A DNA stretch of 23,571 nt, from NCBI GenBank assembly GCA_900617975.1, contig UZAE01000432.1, positions 1 to 23,571 on the forward strand. The letters are read 5' to 3'. Below the pieces are notes generated by a model. It searched no databases. It saw only the letters and a list, made by a program, of their open reading frames with translations, and was not told the DNA's origin. The position numbers and the translations under genes were made by a program. Of the stretch, positions 8,825 to 18,600 are shown piece by piece. The DNA is from Rodentolepis nana (Eukaryota; Platyhelminthes; Cestoda; Cyclophyllidea; Hymenolepididae). How positions within the stretch are numbered: the stretch's first letter is position 1; each line of letters begins with the position of its first letter.

Positions 8825-9135
8825 TTTAATATTATTACTATTATTATTAGATTAAATGGCAGGCGTCTTGATGGTTATCATTAGCCCTTTAGTTAACTTC
8901 AGACTTCATCATCAAACTGAAAAAAAGTCGAGAGGGGGGTGGAACAGAAGAGTGTTTCAAAGACGAAGGTAGATAAGGTAGGAAAAAGGTGAGGTGAGTA
9001 CTGTGGAAGTGGTCGAATATGACATACAATGGGGTGAGGGTAGTTTGAAGTGAGAAGTCAACTGCCAGGTAATAGACTTTTTTGCCGTATGAGTATACGT
9101 TGCCCAGGGTGCTCCACCCCTAATAGTTTAATATT
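8825..9135 (-). mobile_element. SINE-like element copy 2 with 9-bp TSD
   Basis: A minus-oriented copy. The tail appears on the plus strand as (TTA)n then ATTAAATGGCAGGCGTCTTG and ATCATTAGCCCTTTAG. The body has GAGTACTGTGGAAGTGGTCG, and the head has TTTTTTGCCGTATGAG and TATACGTTGCCCAGGG. The head terminus is shortened: GGTGCTCCACCCC lacks about 22 bp carrying the usual CGTGGAGGTAAGTCTATCG. The direct repeat TTTAATATT at 8825-8833 and 9127-9135 is a plausible TSD. The tail here is TAA-type rather than TAAA-type. Confidence 0.85.
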
Positions 9136-9628
9136 GCGAGAAAACATTAGGACATACTGGATGTAACTGAGAGGAGATGGAATGAAGCATTCCATAAAGA
9201 AATCAGCGTTACATTTGATGAAGGAAATAGTAAAGGCGACGAACTTTCTTTTTAAAAAAATGAATTTAAATTTCGATCGGGTTTGTTAAAATACTAGCAA
9301 TTCCCCACCATTTAGACATCATTTTTGGTAGTGATTTATTTATAATCGCTGTCCAACAACTATTATTTAAATTGATTTGCATAACTATTAGAGAAACCCT
9401 AAATATATTGCTTTCTTTTTTTCACTTTTCCGAAAGATGTAATTCCATTTGAAATCATTCAATACATTAACGAAAGATTACCAGTAACTGTTAGTTTATA
9501 ACAACAAAATTAAAGATTTAATAGGTATGACAAATAAATTGAAACAAAATTGAATGCAAATATTATTTTCAATTTTCATGATTAAAATCGCATTAAAAAT
9601 TGAATTTAGTAGTAATTATATTTAATAT
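9136..9628. other. AT-rich spacer, nothing recognised
   Basis: About 490 bases between two SINE-like copies, very AT-rich, with no open frame of note and no repeat similarity seen. Confidence 0.6.
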
Positions 9629-9959
9629 GGGGAGTGCGCGTTAGACTTACCTCCACGTGGTGCATCCTGGGCAACCTATACTTATAGGGCAAAAAAGTCT
9701 ATTAACCGGCAGTTGACTTCTCACTTCAAGTTACCATGACCCTATTGTATGTCATATTCGACCACTTCTACAGTACTCATCTTTCCATTTTTCTGCCTTT
9801 TTGTCTGTCTGTCTCTTATATATCCGTGAGTCACTCTTCTGTTCCCCCTCTCCACTTTTTGTGACTTTTATGTTCCTTCCCCTTTGTGGAGCCCAAAATC
9901 AAGTGAAAGGATAATGATAACTATCATAAAGTCTGCCATTTTATATAAATAAATAAATA
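9629..9959 (+). mobile_element. SINE-like element copy 3
   Basis: A plus-oriented copy with head GGGGAGTGCGCGTTAGACTT at its start, CTCCACGTGGTGCATCCTGG, GTTGACTTCTCACTTCAAG, TGTCATATTCGACCACTTC, and a diverged tail (GGATAATGATAACTATCATA then AAGTCTGCCATTTTATATAA and TAAATAAATA). The tail string ATCATAAAG is closer to the LINE 3' end than other copies are. No convincing TSD was found, so it may be older. Confidence 0.88.
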
Positions 9960-10844
9960 CAGTGAAGAGTTAAAATAAAGGATGTAGTAAAATTACAAAT
10001 TTTAATAATAAGGGTTGGAGAATCCAAGCCCGAGAACAGTAAATTAGTCCTGTTATAACTTTAATTGGACGTTTAGACATCGAAAATATTGTCCAGTGCT
10101 CCTGGATACTAGAATATCATTGTTGAATGTTCCAAAGCTCTAATTACCCGATCTTTGGTCAAATAGATTTCTGTTTTATTTTGAAAACCTTACCTGTATA
10201 ATATTATATATGGTACCCCGCTAACTTTGAATATGCTAAATGAAGTTTGATTTACGATAATTATGGTAAAGTTGTTTTACTAACTACATGAGAGCGGAAA
10301 GAAAATTTCCCATGAAAATCCACGAAGGTCATTATTGAAGCACCACAGGGACATACATCATATCACCTGTCAAATTGGATTATCAGTGAAAGCAATTTTG
10401 TCCCTCGGTGATGACTATGAATGAAGAGAATAAACCAGAAATGATTGAATCTGCACCTTCCATTGGCCTTTTTATGGTATGGGATAGTCGAGTGCTGCCT
10501 CGTGTGTGTATTATAGCATTTAATTGCTCTCAATTAAGAGTTGCTTTTATTTACGGGAATTTAAGCTCAAATTATCCTCCAGTAATCGAGGATATATATA
10601 TGTAATGAAGAAAGCATGAGTATCGCTTTGACAATGATATATAATGCAAGCAATTTAGAGTTCATTCGCAGTCAGATTTGTTAGCAAAATGAATAGAAAT
10701 TTTCCTTTTTCGACAGAAAAATTCTGTTAGCTGCATGTAGTTAACGTTTCGAAATCATGGGGCTTAAACAACTTGAATGAGTTGATTCCCTACCATCATA
10801 AAACGAAGTTCATCCTCACAGCGATATTGATAGAGGTTGAAGGG
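9960..10844. other. AT-rich intergenic DNA, nothing recognised
   Basis: The only open frame of note (10408-10605, 65 codons) has no recognisable motif. No SINE-like sequence is present until the copy at 10863. Confidence 0.55.
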
Positions 10845-11182
10845 AATATTAATATTTCTTTCCAAGTGACAGGCGTCTTGATGGTTATCATTAGCCCTTT
10901 AGCTGACTTCGGGCTTCACACAGAGGAGGTGGAACAGCAAAGTGGCAGAAAGTTGAGATTAGGGGACAGAGTAATGATTCACAGATGTAAAAGAGACAGA
11001 CACAAAGGTAAGGAAAAGAGGTGATGTGAGTACTGTGAAAGTGGTAGAATATGACATACAGTGGAGTAGTTTGAAGTGAGAAGTCAACTGCCGGTTAATA
11101 GATTATTTTGCCGTATGAGTATACGTTGTCCACAGGTCACTACGTGGAGGTTAGTCTATCGCACACCCCTCAAAATTAATAT
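10845..11182 (-). mobile_element. SINE-like element copy 4
   Basis: A minus-oriented copy: tail at 10863 onward (GACAGGCGTCTTGATGG, ATCATTAGCCCTTTAGC, TGACTTCGGGCTTCACAC), the AGAGACAGACACAAAGG body, and the head ending GTCTATCGCACACCCC at 11169. The head has small deletions (CAGTGGAGTAGTTTG) and a mutated GGAGGTTAGTC. AATATTAATAT (10845-10855) and AAAATTAATAT (11172-11182) form an imperfect 10-of-11 candidate TSD. The tail lacks a long microsatellite. Confidence 0.85.
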
Positions 11183-11366
11183 AAAATTGCTCCAATTGCA
11201 TGAGGAGGTATAAGTCACTTATACTAAATCTTAGATGTACATTAGAAATCCTAAAAACGTTACAATGATAAATGCGCTCACTCTAACTCAGATTTACATT
11301 GAGCATAGGTCAAAGGGAAAGGAGTTACAAGGAAACCCCCCTATTGCATCAGTCAAATTCGACTTA

Positions 11367-11676
11367 ATTTGTCAGGCGTTGTGAAAATTACATTAGCCCT
11401 TTAGTTGACTTCAGGCTTCACAGAGGAGGAGGAACATCAAAGTGAAACAAGTCGAGAGGGAGAGGGGGAACAGAAGAGAGTTTCAAATATGTAAAAGAGA
11501 CAGACACAAAAGTGGAAAAAGGTGAGATGAGTACTGTGAAAGTAGTCGAATATGACATACAATGGGGTGAGGGTAGTTTGAAGTCAGAAGTCAACTGCCA
11601 GTTAATAGACTTTTTTGCCGTATGAGTATACGTTGCCCAAGGTGCACCACGTGGAGGCAAGTCTATCGCACACCCC
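11367..11676 (-). mobile_element. SINE-like element copy 5
   Basis: A minus-oriented copy from TTTGTCAGGCGTTGTG (tail, partly degraded) through GTTGACTTCAGGCTTCACAG, GTCGAGAGGGAGAGGGGG, GAGTACTGTGAAAG and GAAGTCAACTGCCAGTTA to the head end GTCTATCGCACACCCC. The splice-donor-like motif reads GAGGCAAGTC here. No clear TSD was found. The F-sense strand holds an 87-codon frame (11418-11681) similar to those in copies 1 and 6; it reflects DNA similarity. Confidence 0.88.
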
Positions 11677-12508
11677 TTCATTGATGAATTAGTTTTATTA
11701 AATTGCTCATTTCAGTTGATTGTATTTCCTCAATTCTCCACTTTAAAGAGCAAATTGTTGTTTATTTATTTGAAAATTCACTTTCAGTTAATGGTGATTT
11801 ACTATTCCAGACTCGATGACTGACATTTAGGGGCCAAATGTCGTCTAAGTTATAAAAGTTAAGGAATGTGGTGAATTACTCCCATCCGCCGTAATTGTAT
11901 GTTAACAAATTTGAAGTCAAGCCTGCATTTTAATGAGTGCAAATAAGCATCTTCCTTGGCAGAAATTAAAGTGATAATATATTTCCAAAAATTTGTTAGT
12001 TTATTTGAAGTTGGAATGCATGAGGCGCTTTGGGTACCAAATCGAGAATAGAATATTAGCATTTAACAAACCCACTTGACTTAAATTTGAGGTGCAGAAA
12101 ATCCGGCGTTTTTGAAAGGATATAAAACTAAACACAAAGGAGGTCTCATTTGAGGAAATCGAGTATCCACTGCCATACGTTCAACCCCGTCTACACACAG
12201 AAGCTGAGGAAGTCCAGTTGGAAGAATGCCTTTTATTAGTCGATTGTTGATTAAGGAGGCATCTCGTTTATCTGCTACTTGGAGATAGAATAATGATTGC
12301 CTAACTACTTTGTTAGAGAAAAAGACAACGATGAATCCGACACCAATCAATAAAATCCATCGTTGAAATGGAATTAACGTAACCGTTTGGCTATTGGTCA
12401 TTGGTAAACATCTGGTGATGCGAATTACAGTCCACACTGGTGATTTCATTTCTGAAATATGGTTGGTTGAATAAAAGGTTCTTGTCGGAGCCCCCTTCCA
12501 AACAAGTT
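11677..12508. other. Intergenic DNA with an unrecognised 122-codon frame
   Basis: The minus-strand frame 12081-12449 is one of the longer ones in the window (122 codons). It includes one hydrophobic stretch (RWILLIGVGFIVVFF) that could span a membrane, but no known domain, no splice or promoter context, and no repeat similarity. A chance frame is the simplest reading. The rest is AT-rich. Confidence 0.45.
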
Positions 12509-12838
12509 AAATATTGTGAGTGCGGAGTGTGCGATTGACTTACCTCCACGTGGTGCACCCTGGGCAACGTATACTCATACAGCAAAAAAGTCTATTAACC
12601 CGCAGTTGACTTCTCAATTCAAACCACCATCACCCCGCTGTATGTCATATTCGACATCTTTCACAGCACTCACCTCACCTTTTTTCTACCTTTGTGTCTG
12701 TCTCCCCCCTCTCGAATTTTTTTCACTTTGATATTTCTTCTCCTTTGTGAGGCCTGAAGTCACCTAAAGGGCTAATGAAACTATCAAAATGCCTGCCATT
12801 TGAAATAAATAAATAAATAAAACAAATATTGTGAGCGC
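12509..12838 (+). mobile_element. SINE-like element copy 6 with 15-bp TSD
   Basis: A complete plus-oriented copy of 300 bp (12524-12823). The head is GGAGTGTGCGATTGACTTAC, then CTCCACGTGGTGCACCCTGG, GTTGACTTCTCAATTCAAAC, GTATGTCATATTCGAC, CTACCTTTGTGTCTGTCTC, and the tail CTGAAGTCACCTAAAGGGC, TGCCTGCCATTTGAAATAAA ending in (TAAA)n. Flanking repeats AAATATTGTGAGTGC (12509-12523) and AAATATTGTGAGCGC (12824-12838) match at 14 of 15 positions. Together with copies 1 and 7, this fixes the element's 5' end at GGGGTGTGCG. Confidence 0.94.
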
Positions 12839-13888
12839 TGGAATGCCTGTTATTCTTCAAGTAATTAAATACAATCAAAGATTAGGAGACGGGAAGTAGT
12901 GGTCTTGGTTTCTGAACCCTTGAGCCGTCTATAGCTGGCTATAATAACAAATTCATTTGATATGCCTATTTATTCCACCTTACCACACCGTAGATTGTTT
13001 GTTTGAATTCGTTCTATCTATTATTCTTACCAACATCTGCAATTCCACAAAATACGACTACTCTAGTTTTTTATAACTAATTTGTGAGTTACGTGGGAAC
13101 ATAAAAAAGACTGACTTTTTATTAACATCAGGCAACTTATGATAGCATGAATCTGCAGGCGTGTTCAGATCTTTGTAAACCTACTTCCATTTGCCTTAAA
13201 AGAGCCTATTTAGCAGAAATGAACTTCTTAGCTAACCTGCTTTGGGCAAAGGAGACGGAAATTGTGGCTCCAACGCCGGGGATATCACTTCTCATATTGT
13301 ACCTACAGCTATAAATTATTTTGTGTCCTATTCGTGCTTAAAATACAAACATTAAATGATCATTCATAACCTAGAGCCTGGGAAAGCTTATGCCTAGAAA
13401 CCCTCCAATTATAGTTGAATTCAACTTATCTTTGGCTTTAGGTCTGAAATCCCCTTATCTCATATTGCTTTCTCTTTGTTCAATTTAACCACAAAAACTT
13501 CGCGTTCCCATGTTTTCCAGATTATTTGAGATTAATATTTATAATGCCCCAAGCCTAGTTAGGAGTGCATTTTCCAATGCTCATCTTCTGCTATTGGGTT
13601 GAATTGAAGTGCCTGTGTCCGTCGACTCATACGTCCTCTCTGTCGCCTAATGCACTTCGCACCAACTGGGTTGCACCTAATTGTCATCGCCAAAAGAGTA
13701 CTTTCTGTTGTCCTTAATCATGAAATAAATTTTTAATCTCTCAACGTGGCGGGTAAAATCGAGCTCTACTTCCTTATTTCTCCCTTGCGAATGTCCCCAA
13801 CAAATCACCAATCCACTTCAACTCCCGTTCTTTTGCCAAGCAAAATGGCGTTGTTTCTTGCTTGTCTTACTCCCTGTTCAAACAGCCA
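12839..13888. other. Intergenic DNA, nothing recognised
   Basis: No open frame or repeat was identified between copies 6 and 7, apart from the start of a frame that runs into copy 7 (13746-14099). The sequence is moderately AT-rich. Confidence 0.55.
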
Positions 13889-14280
13889 TTTTTATCAAAT
13901 ATTATTATTATTTTATCAAATGGCAGGCGTTTTGATTGTTATCATTAGCTCTTTAGTTGATTTCAGTTTTCACAGAGGGGAAGGAACATCAAAGTGTAAA
14001 AAAATTCAAGAAGGAGGGGGGCAGAAGAGTGTATCAAAGACGAAGGTAGATAAGGTGGAAATAAGGTGGGATGAGTACTGTGAAAGTAGTCGAATATGAC
14101 ATACAGTGCCAGGTAATAGACTTTTTCGCCGTGGGGGAGAAGTCAACTACCAGTTAATAGACTTTGCCGTATGAATATACGTTGCCCAGGGTGCACCACG
14201 TGGAGGTAAGTCTATTGATACGTTTCCCAGGGTGCACCACGTGGAGGTAAGTCTATCACACACCCCTTTTTATCAAATAT
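13889..14280 (-). mobile_element. SINE-like element copy 7 with 14-bp TSD and duplicated head
   Basis: A minus-oriented copy (13903-14266) bounded by the perfect direct repeat TTTTTATCAAATAT at 13889-13902 and 14267-14280. The tail has (TTA)n and TTTTATCAAATGGCAGGCG. The head is internally duplicated: AATAGACTTT...GCCGT occurs twice, and CAGGGTGCACCACGTGGAGG with TAAGTCTAT occurs twice (14188-14216 and 14228-14256), joined by TGATACGTTTC. This resembles a first step of the head amplification seen at 4236-5992. A frame at 13746-14099 overlapping the copy is not credible. Confidence 0.93.
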
Positions 14281-15296
14281 AATTAGCGCTATTAACTATT
14301 CCACTCACTTTGTTTGAACCAGTGGGTTTTAATCTTACGATGTTTGATCTTCTCGACATGCCCTTTAACCATTGCGCACCCAATCATATGATTACTTTTA
14401 CTTTCACAGGTTATCCTCACAAATTACTTGGATTGGGGATTTTTAAATATATATTGAAATATTATTAATAGACTCAATTGGCCTCTTTGCATTACTATTC
14501 AACTGGCTTTTGTAATAACTATTAAGCGCTTCTAGCCTGTTGATGAGTGTCATTAATATTTGACATTGTAAAAACAAACTGGGTAATGAAGGAGATTTAA
14601 GATATTGATGAACGCCATTGACACAATATTAAGGGCCCTTTAGTGATTAAGTAATAAAATAAAAAATTTTATTCTTCAAAAGTGTCATTTACTAGACGAG
14701 AATATAATAATTAGTTATCGAATCCTCAATCGAATTAACTCTTCAAATACACACCACATGAACACGAATCCACCTGGTATTATGGGAACAATTCGAACTT
14801 TAGAGCATGACTCAGTTAAACAAATCTACTTATATAGGTAACATTAAATTTCCCATTCATTATATGCATTTCCTTCAAAATCGAAATCTCTCTTCCACCT
14901 CTTAATAAGCTATCTTGTCCCTTTAAGGGCTTGTGTATTTCCTTTTTGAAACGCGCTAAAGCATTTTATTGAAAGAGCATAAATTTGCCCCCCCCCCCCT
15001 ATAACAAATTTTGATGTTTCCTCTCTAAATAAAAGCCGTGATCTCAGTATACTGTCAGTGTTTTTCTCTAGCTTCCGTTCGCACACGTGGCCTCTAATTA
15101 TGAAATGGAAAACCTGTTCTTCGTATTCCTCTAATTAATTGACCGAATCTTAATGGAAATTTTCAAAGCGGGATTTGGTACTTCATATCTGATGTGGAAG
15201 CGGTTAAGAAAGTAATCCTTTGTAATAAAGTTTTACCGAAATCTGATACATAGCCCAAGAGACGAATGACGTTGCATGGGTACGTGGTTATATGCG
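14281..15296. other. AT-rich intergenic DNA, C12 run
   Basis: No gene or SINE-like sequence was seen. A run of 12 C lies at 14988-14999. The rest is AT-rich. Confidence 0.55.
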
Positions 15297-15410
15297 ACGA
15301 CGCGCACAAACTGTGCTGTGCCGTAGTGCAGGTGCCATTCGCACGCTGCACCTGTCTTACGCACAATCAACCAATCAGAAGCCGCCTCACTCGCACGCAG
15401 TTTGTGCGTG
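15297..15410. repeat. CpG-richer block with nested inverted repeats
   Basis: The perfect 11-base arms CGCACAAACTG (15303-15313) and CAGTTTGTGCG (15398-15408) enclose a second pair, CAGGTGC (15329-15335) and GCACCTG (15348-15354). A CCAATCAG motif (15371-15378) lies between them. The block is clearly richer in CpG than its surroundings. It could form a hairpin or cruciform, or be part of a CpG-containing promoter; neither is shown. The 102-codon frame through it (15292-15600) has no recognised domain. Confidence 0.55.
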
Positions 15411-15603
15411 CTCCCTAATGGGTATGCATGTCTTTCTAGTACTGGCTGGTGCCCAACTTACAAATCCCACATTGCCCAGTTCTGACCCCGAGCATTCCCA
15501 TTATAGCTCAACGCATCTCGTGGATGATCGTATTCTACTGAATCAGCTCACAAAACCTCGAACTCTCTACAATCAAGTTCCATTACAATCGGATTTATAA
15601 AAG
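15371..15603 (+). promoter_or_regulatory. Possible promoter: CCAAT box and TATAAAAG
   Basis: CCAATCAG at 15371-15378 and TATAAAAG at 15596-15603 match CCAAT and TATA consensus words. Their spacing of about 220 bp is longer than typical, and both words occur by chance in AT-rich DNA. No downstream gene was identified. Confidence 0.18.
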
Positions 15604-18159
15604 TTAATCCACTGCCCATTAAGTGAGTATCATTTTCTTTTCTTTTTCCCTCATAACGTCCATCTCTTTTATTACACATGTTTTCTATCGTCACTCGAGG
15701 AATGGACACTCTTTTAGCCTAGTGTTGCATAACTTGGCATATCATTATTCTAAAACACGGTGGTCATAGAAAAAGAGAAAAAAGAAGAAATGTCAATGTC
15801 TGACCTTTGCCTTAGCTTTCTTCCATGCTGTAGTCGATGAAGCCGTTGCCTTAGCTACATGAGTACAAAGCAGAGGGAATTTGGGATTTCCTCAGCTGAT
15901 CTTCTTTCATCTCTAACTTGTTTAATTTAATAACCCTTTTAAAATGCCATCTAAATGCCGTTTAGCATAACATCCGTTAAAAATGCTATTTCCACGGCAG
16001 AAATAATTAATATTTTTTGGGTTTGCCTAATTAGTGAAAGCCGTAACATCTATAAAAGACGATTTTCAGAAAAAAAGTAGTTTCAATATATCAAATTGTA
16101 GCTGGAAGGCATTTGCTACTTATGAAAAAAGAACTCAATAATTTTTCCCGAATACTAGTTCCAGTTGTTGGAAAATATTATATCTATTGTATTTCTCAAA
16201 TTTTGAATGTTAAGTTATTTTGCCAAATTGTGGTTAAATTTCATTATTGTATTTATTTATTTAATAAAGTTGTACTAGGCTGTGGGTCCTTTCTGGAGAC
16301 AAGTTTTTGTTTTTGTTTTAAACATTGGATGGCATTATGCGCGATATTCTGTGCAATTTTAGTTCAACAAAACAGCATTTTCAAATTTTAAAATTGTATT
16401 TGGAGAGTAGAATTGATATATTACCCTTTCTGAAGTCTGTTGAGCCAAAGCTCAGACTGCGTTTCATCATCTGAACAATGTCAACAGGTCAGAGCAATGA
16501 TAAAAAATTGATGGGGGGGGGGGGGGCGGCATTCTTCTTATGACATTGACGTCTTGGTTACTTTCCTTAAGACAAAATTACCTCCATAGTACGAATTCAG
16601 GCTATACACACATAGTAAGCGAAATGATAAACCAACTCCGACTAACAAGATCGAGTCTGCCATCGGGGAGGCACCCCCATGCTCCATGCTCGTATTGAAC
16701 AAGAGCTGGAATACCATTTGCACAAATTAAGTAGAAGAGACGCTTCAACTTATAGGTATCTCTTGCATTTTACGATTTAGCAGAATTGTAAACTTGGCGT
16801 TCTTTTTATACTCCCTGCATTCCTGTTTTACTGCCAATCATCGAGACGCTAGGCAAATTGAATAAGACATCAAACTCCCTCAATGCTGTATTAGCGATTT
16901 CTGTGGACAGAACACAGCTGGATATTACTTCACTAGTGATGGAAATGTCTTTCTAATAGGTAAATGAGGTTTCATAATTTACCTCACTCAGTTTTACTGG
17001 TGGGGAAGAAATATGCATTTCCTTGTCATTGAACTAGTTATACGATCTGAAGTAGCCATTGGAATGTGGGGTAAATGTTGACTATTCCATGGGTTTATTG
17101 ATGTCTATCTACACATAAGACAAATTCAAAACATTTCTAGATTTATTTTAAAAAAACTGTAGTACCTCATAACATGTTATGCTCACGTTTGTGTTTTTAA
17201 GCCGTAGCACTACTTTGAATATTAATATAACAGAATTGCAGACATAATGCTTGTGGCTAATACTTTATTGGTTATGTATATATATAATGGGTGACCAGCT
17301 GTCAATTCCAATTAAATACATGGACAATTGAAATGGCCTTGGGCACTCACCATGCAAATGAAAGCACCAAGTAATACGTCATAATGCCACCCTAGGAACG
17401 ATACTTCTAATTCCACTTCTATGACAAACTTTTCTCTTTGTATATACTTTACAACATTTACTACTTTAATGAATTAGAATAAACTGAAGTTTTTGAACTA
17501 ACTATAGCAGTAAAAGTTCAATATTTCCATTGATTTCGAGGAACATCGATTGGCATAAAAATTTTAAAATATAAACTGCATATATTCCGAATATAGGCCC
17601 TAAATATTCACGTTAATTTCAATTATTCGCTCAAGTGATTTCCGTTATGCGTCATCTATTAAAGTAAACCGCAAACAATTTTGATTTTATTCATGTTACA
17701 ACTGAAATTAAGTAAAAGTTAATTGCTGATAAAGTAAGAGCGGCCTGGAGATAAAATCGATTTTTAGGATCACGAGGTATTATTGTACCTCCTCTATAAC
17801 TGTCTATTGTGAATTAAAATGTCCAATTACTCAGAAAAGATGCACAAATTTGCCTTATTAACGGTAAAATGGACAACTCTTCCCCAAAAGGCATCTTCAA
17901 AGAAAGAAATCTGTTTCGCTTTTCCCCACGATCTTGGTGATCTCTAATTAAATCTTAAAAGTGGATACTTGTTTTCAGGTTTCATCATTTACTGCCAGCC
18001 TAGCAGACTCATTCTCGACGAAATTTAGGCTGAATTCAAGAATTTATATGAGCATTATTTAAGGAAGTGTTGTGGCACAGTATAGAATGTTTAAAGTACA
18101 TCTCAATTAGAATGGATGGGTAGTCCCAGTGACACCGCAAATCGATGTCAAATTCACTG
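15604..18159. other. AT-rich intergenic DNA, G14 run, no gene seen
   Basis: Frames of 92 codons (16113-16391, plus) and 61 codons (16538-16723, minus) show no known motif; the first is dominated by Phe/Ile/Leu/Cys, as expected from AT-rich DNA. A run of 14 G lies at 16513-16526. No mobile element was recognised. Confidence 0.55.
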
Positions 18160-18600
18160 GTATATCTGCACGTGTACTCGCGCGTAAAACGGTGCGATGT
18201 GTGAATTAGGCAGGCCCAAGTAAAGCCGTAAGCTACAACTACACTGCATTGTGTGTGTGCGTGTGTGTGTATGCGTAGTTGGCAGGTGCAAAAAATATAA
18301 TTAGCTGGTAGTGTGGCCGTGGCAGTAGTTCCAGAAGCACCTTGTGCAGACTAGGCATAGCTATTTCTCTCTTAATCATACCTTAGCAAACTGGCCAGGG
18401 GATTAGAGGGAAAAGTTAGGCGTAGATACGGGGTGGAGTGCCTGTGTAGGGATCCCTGCGTATGCAGAACATGCAATTCGAGACTACGACGCACGCACGC
18501 ACGCGATACGCTTGTTTACGCGCATAAGACAGCACAATGGGCAGCTTACCGCACTTGCGTGCACGCGTAAGTTGACTTGCACCTGCTTGTAAAGTCCCAT
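18160..18600. other. CpG-richer block with GT and ACGC microsatellites
   Basis: Local rise in CpG: CACGTGTACTCGCGCGTAAA, a GT/GC run at about 18250-18276, (ACGC)n at about 18488-18504, and CACTTGCGTGCACGCGTAAG near 18551. This resembles an unmethylated or regulatory segment or a decayed simple repeat. No gene was recognised in the frame 18416-18613 on the minus strand. Confidence 0.45.

Noticed and set aside
12081..12449. 122-codon minus-strand frame as a membrane protein gene
   Set aside because: Only one hydrophobic stretch, no known family, no splice or promoter context; AT-rich DNA of this length produces such frames by chance.
15292..15600. 102-codon frame as a protein gene
   Set aside because: It runs through a CpG-rich inverted-repeat block, has no recognised domain, and shows no splice or start context.
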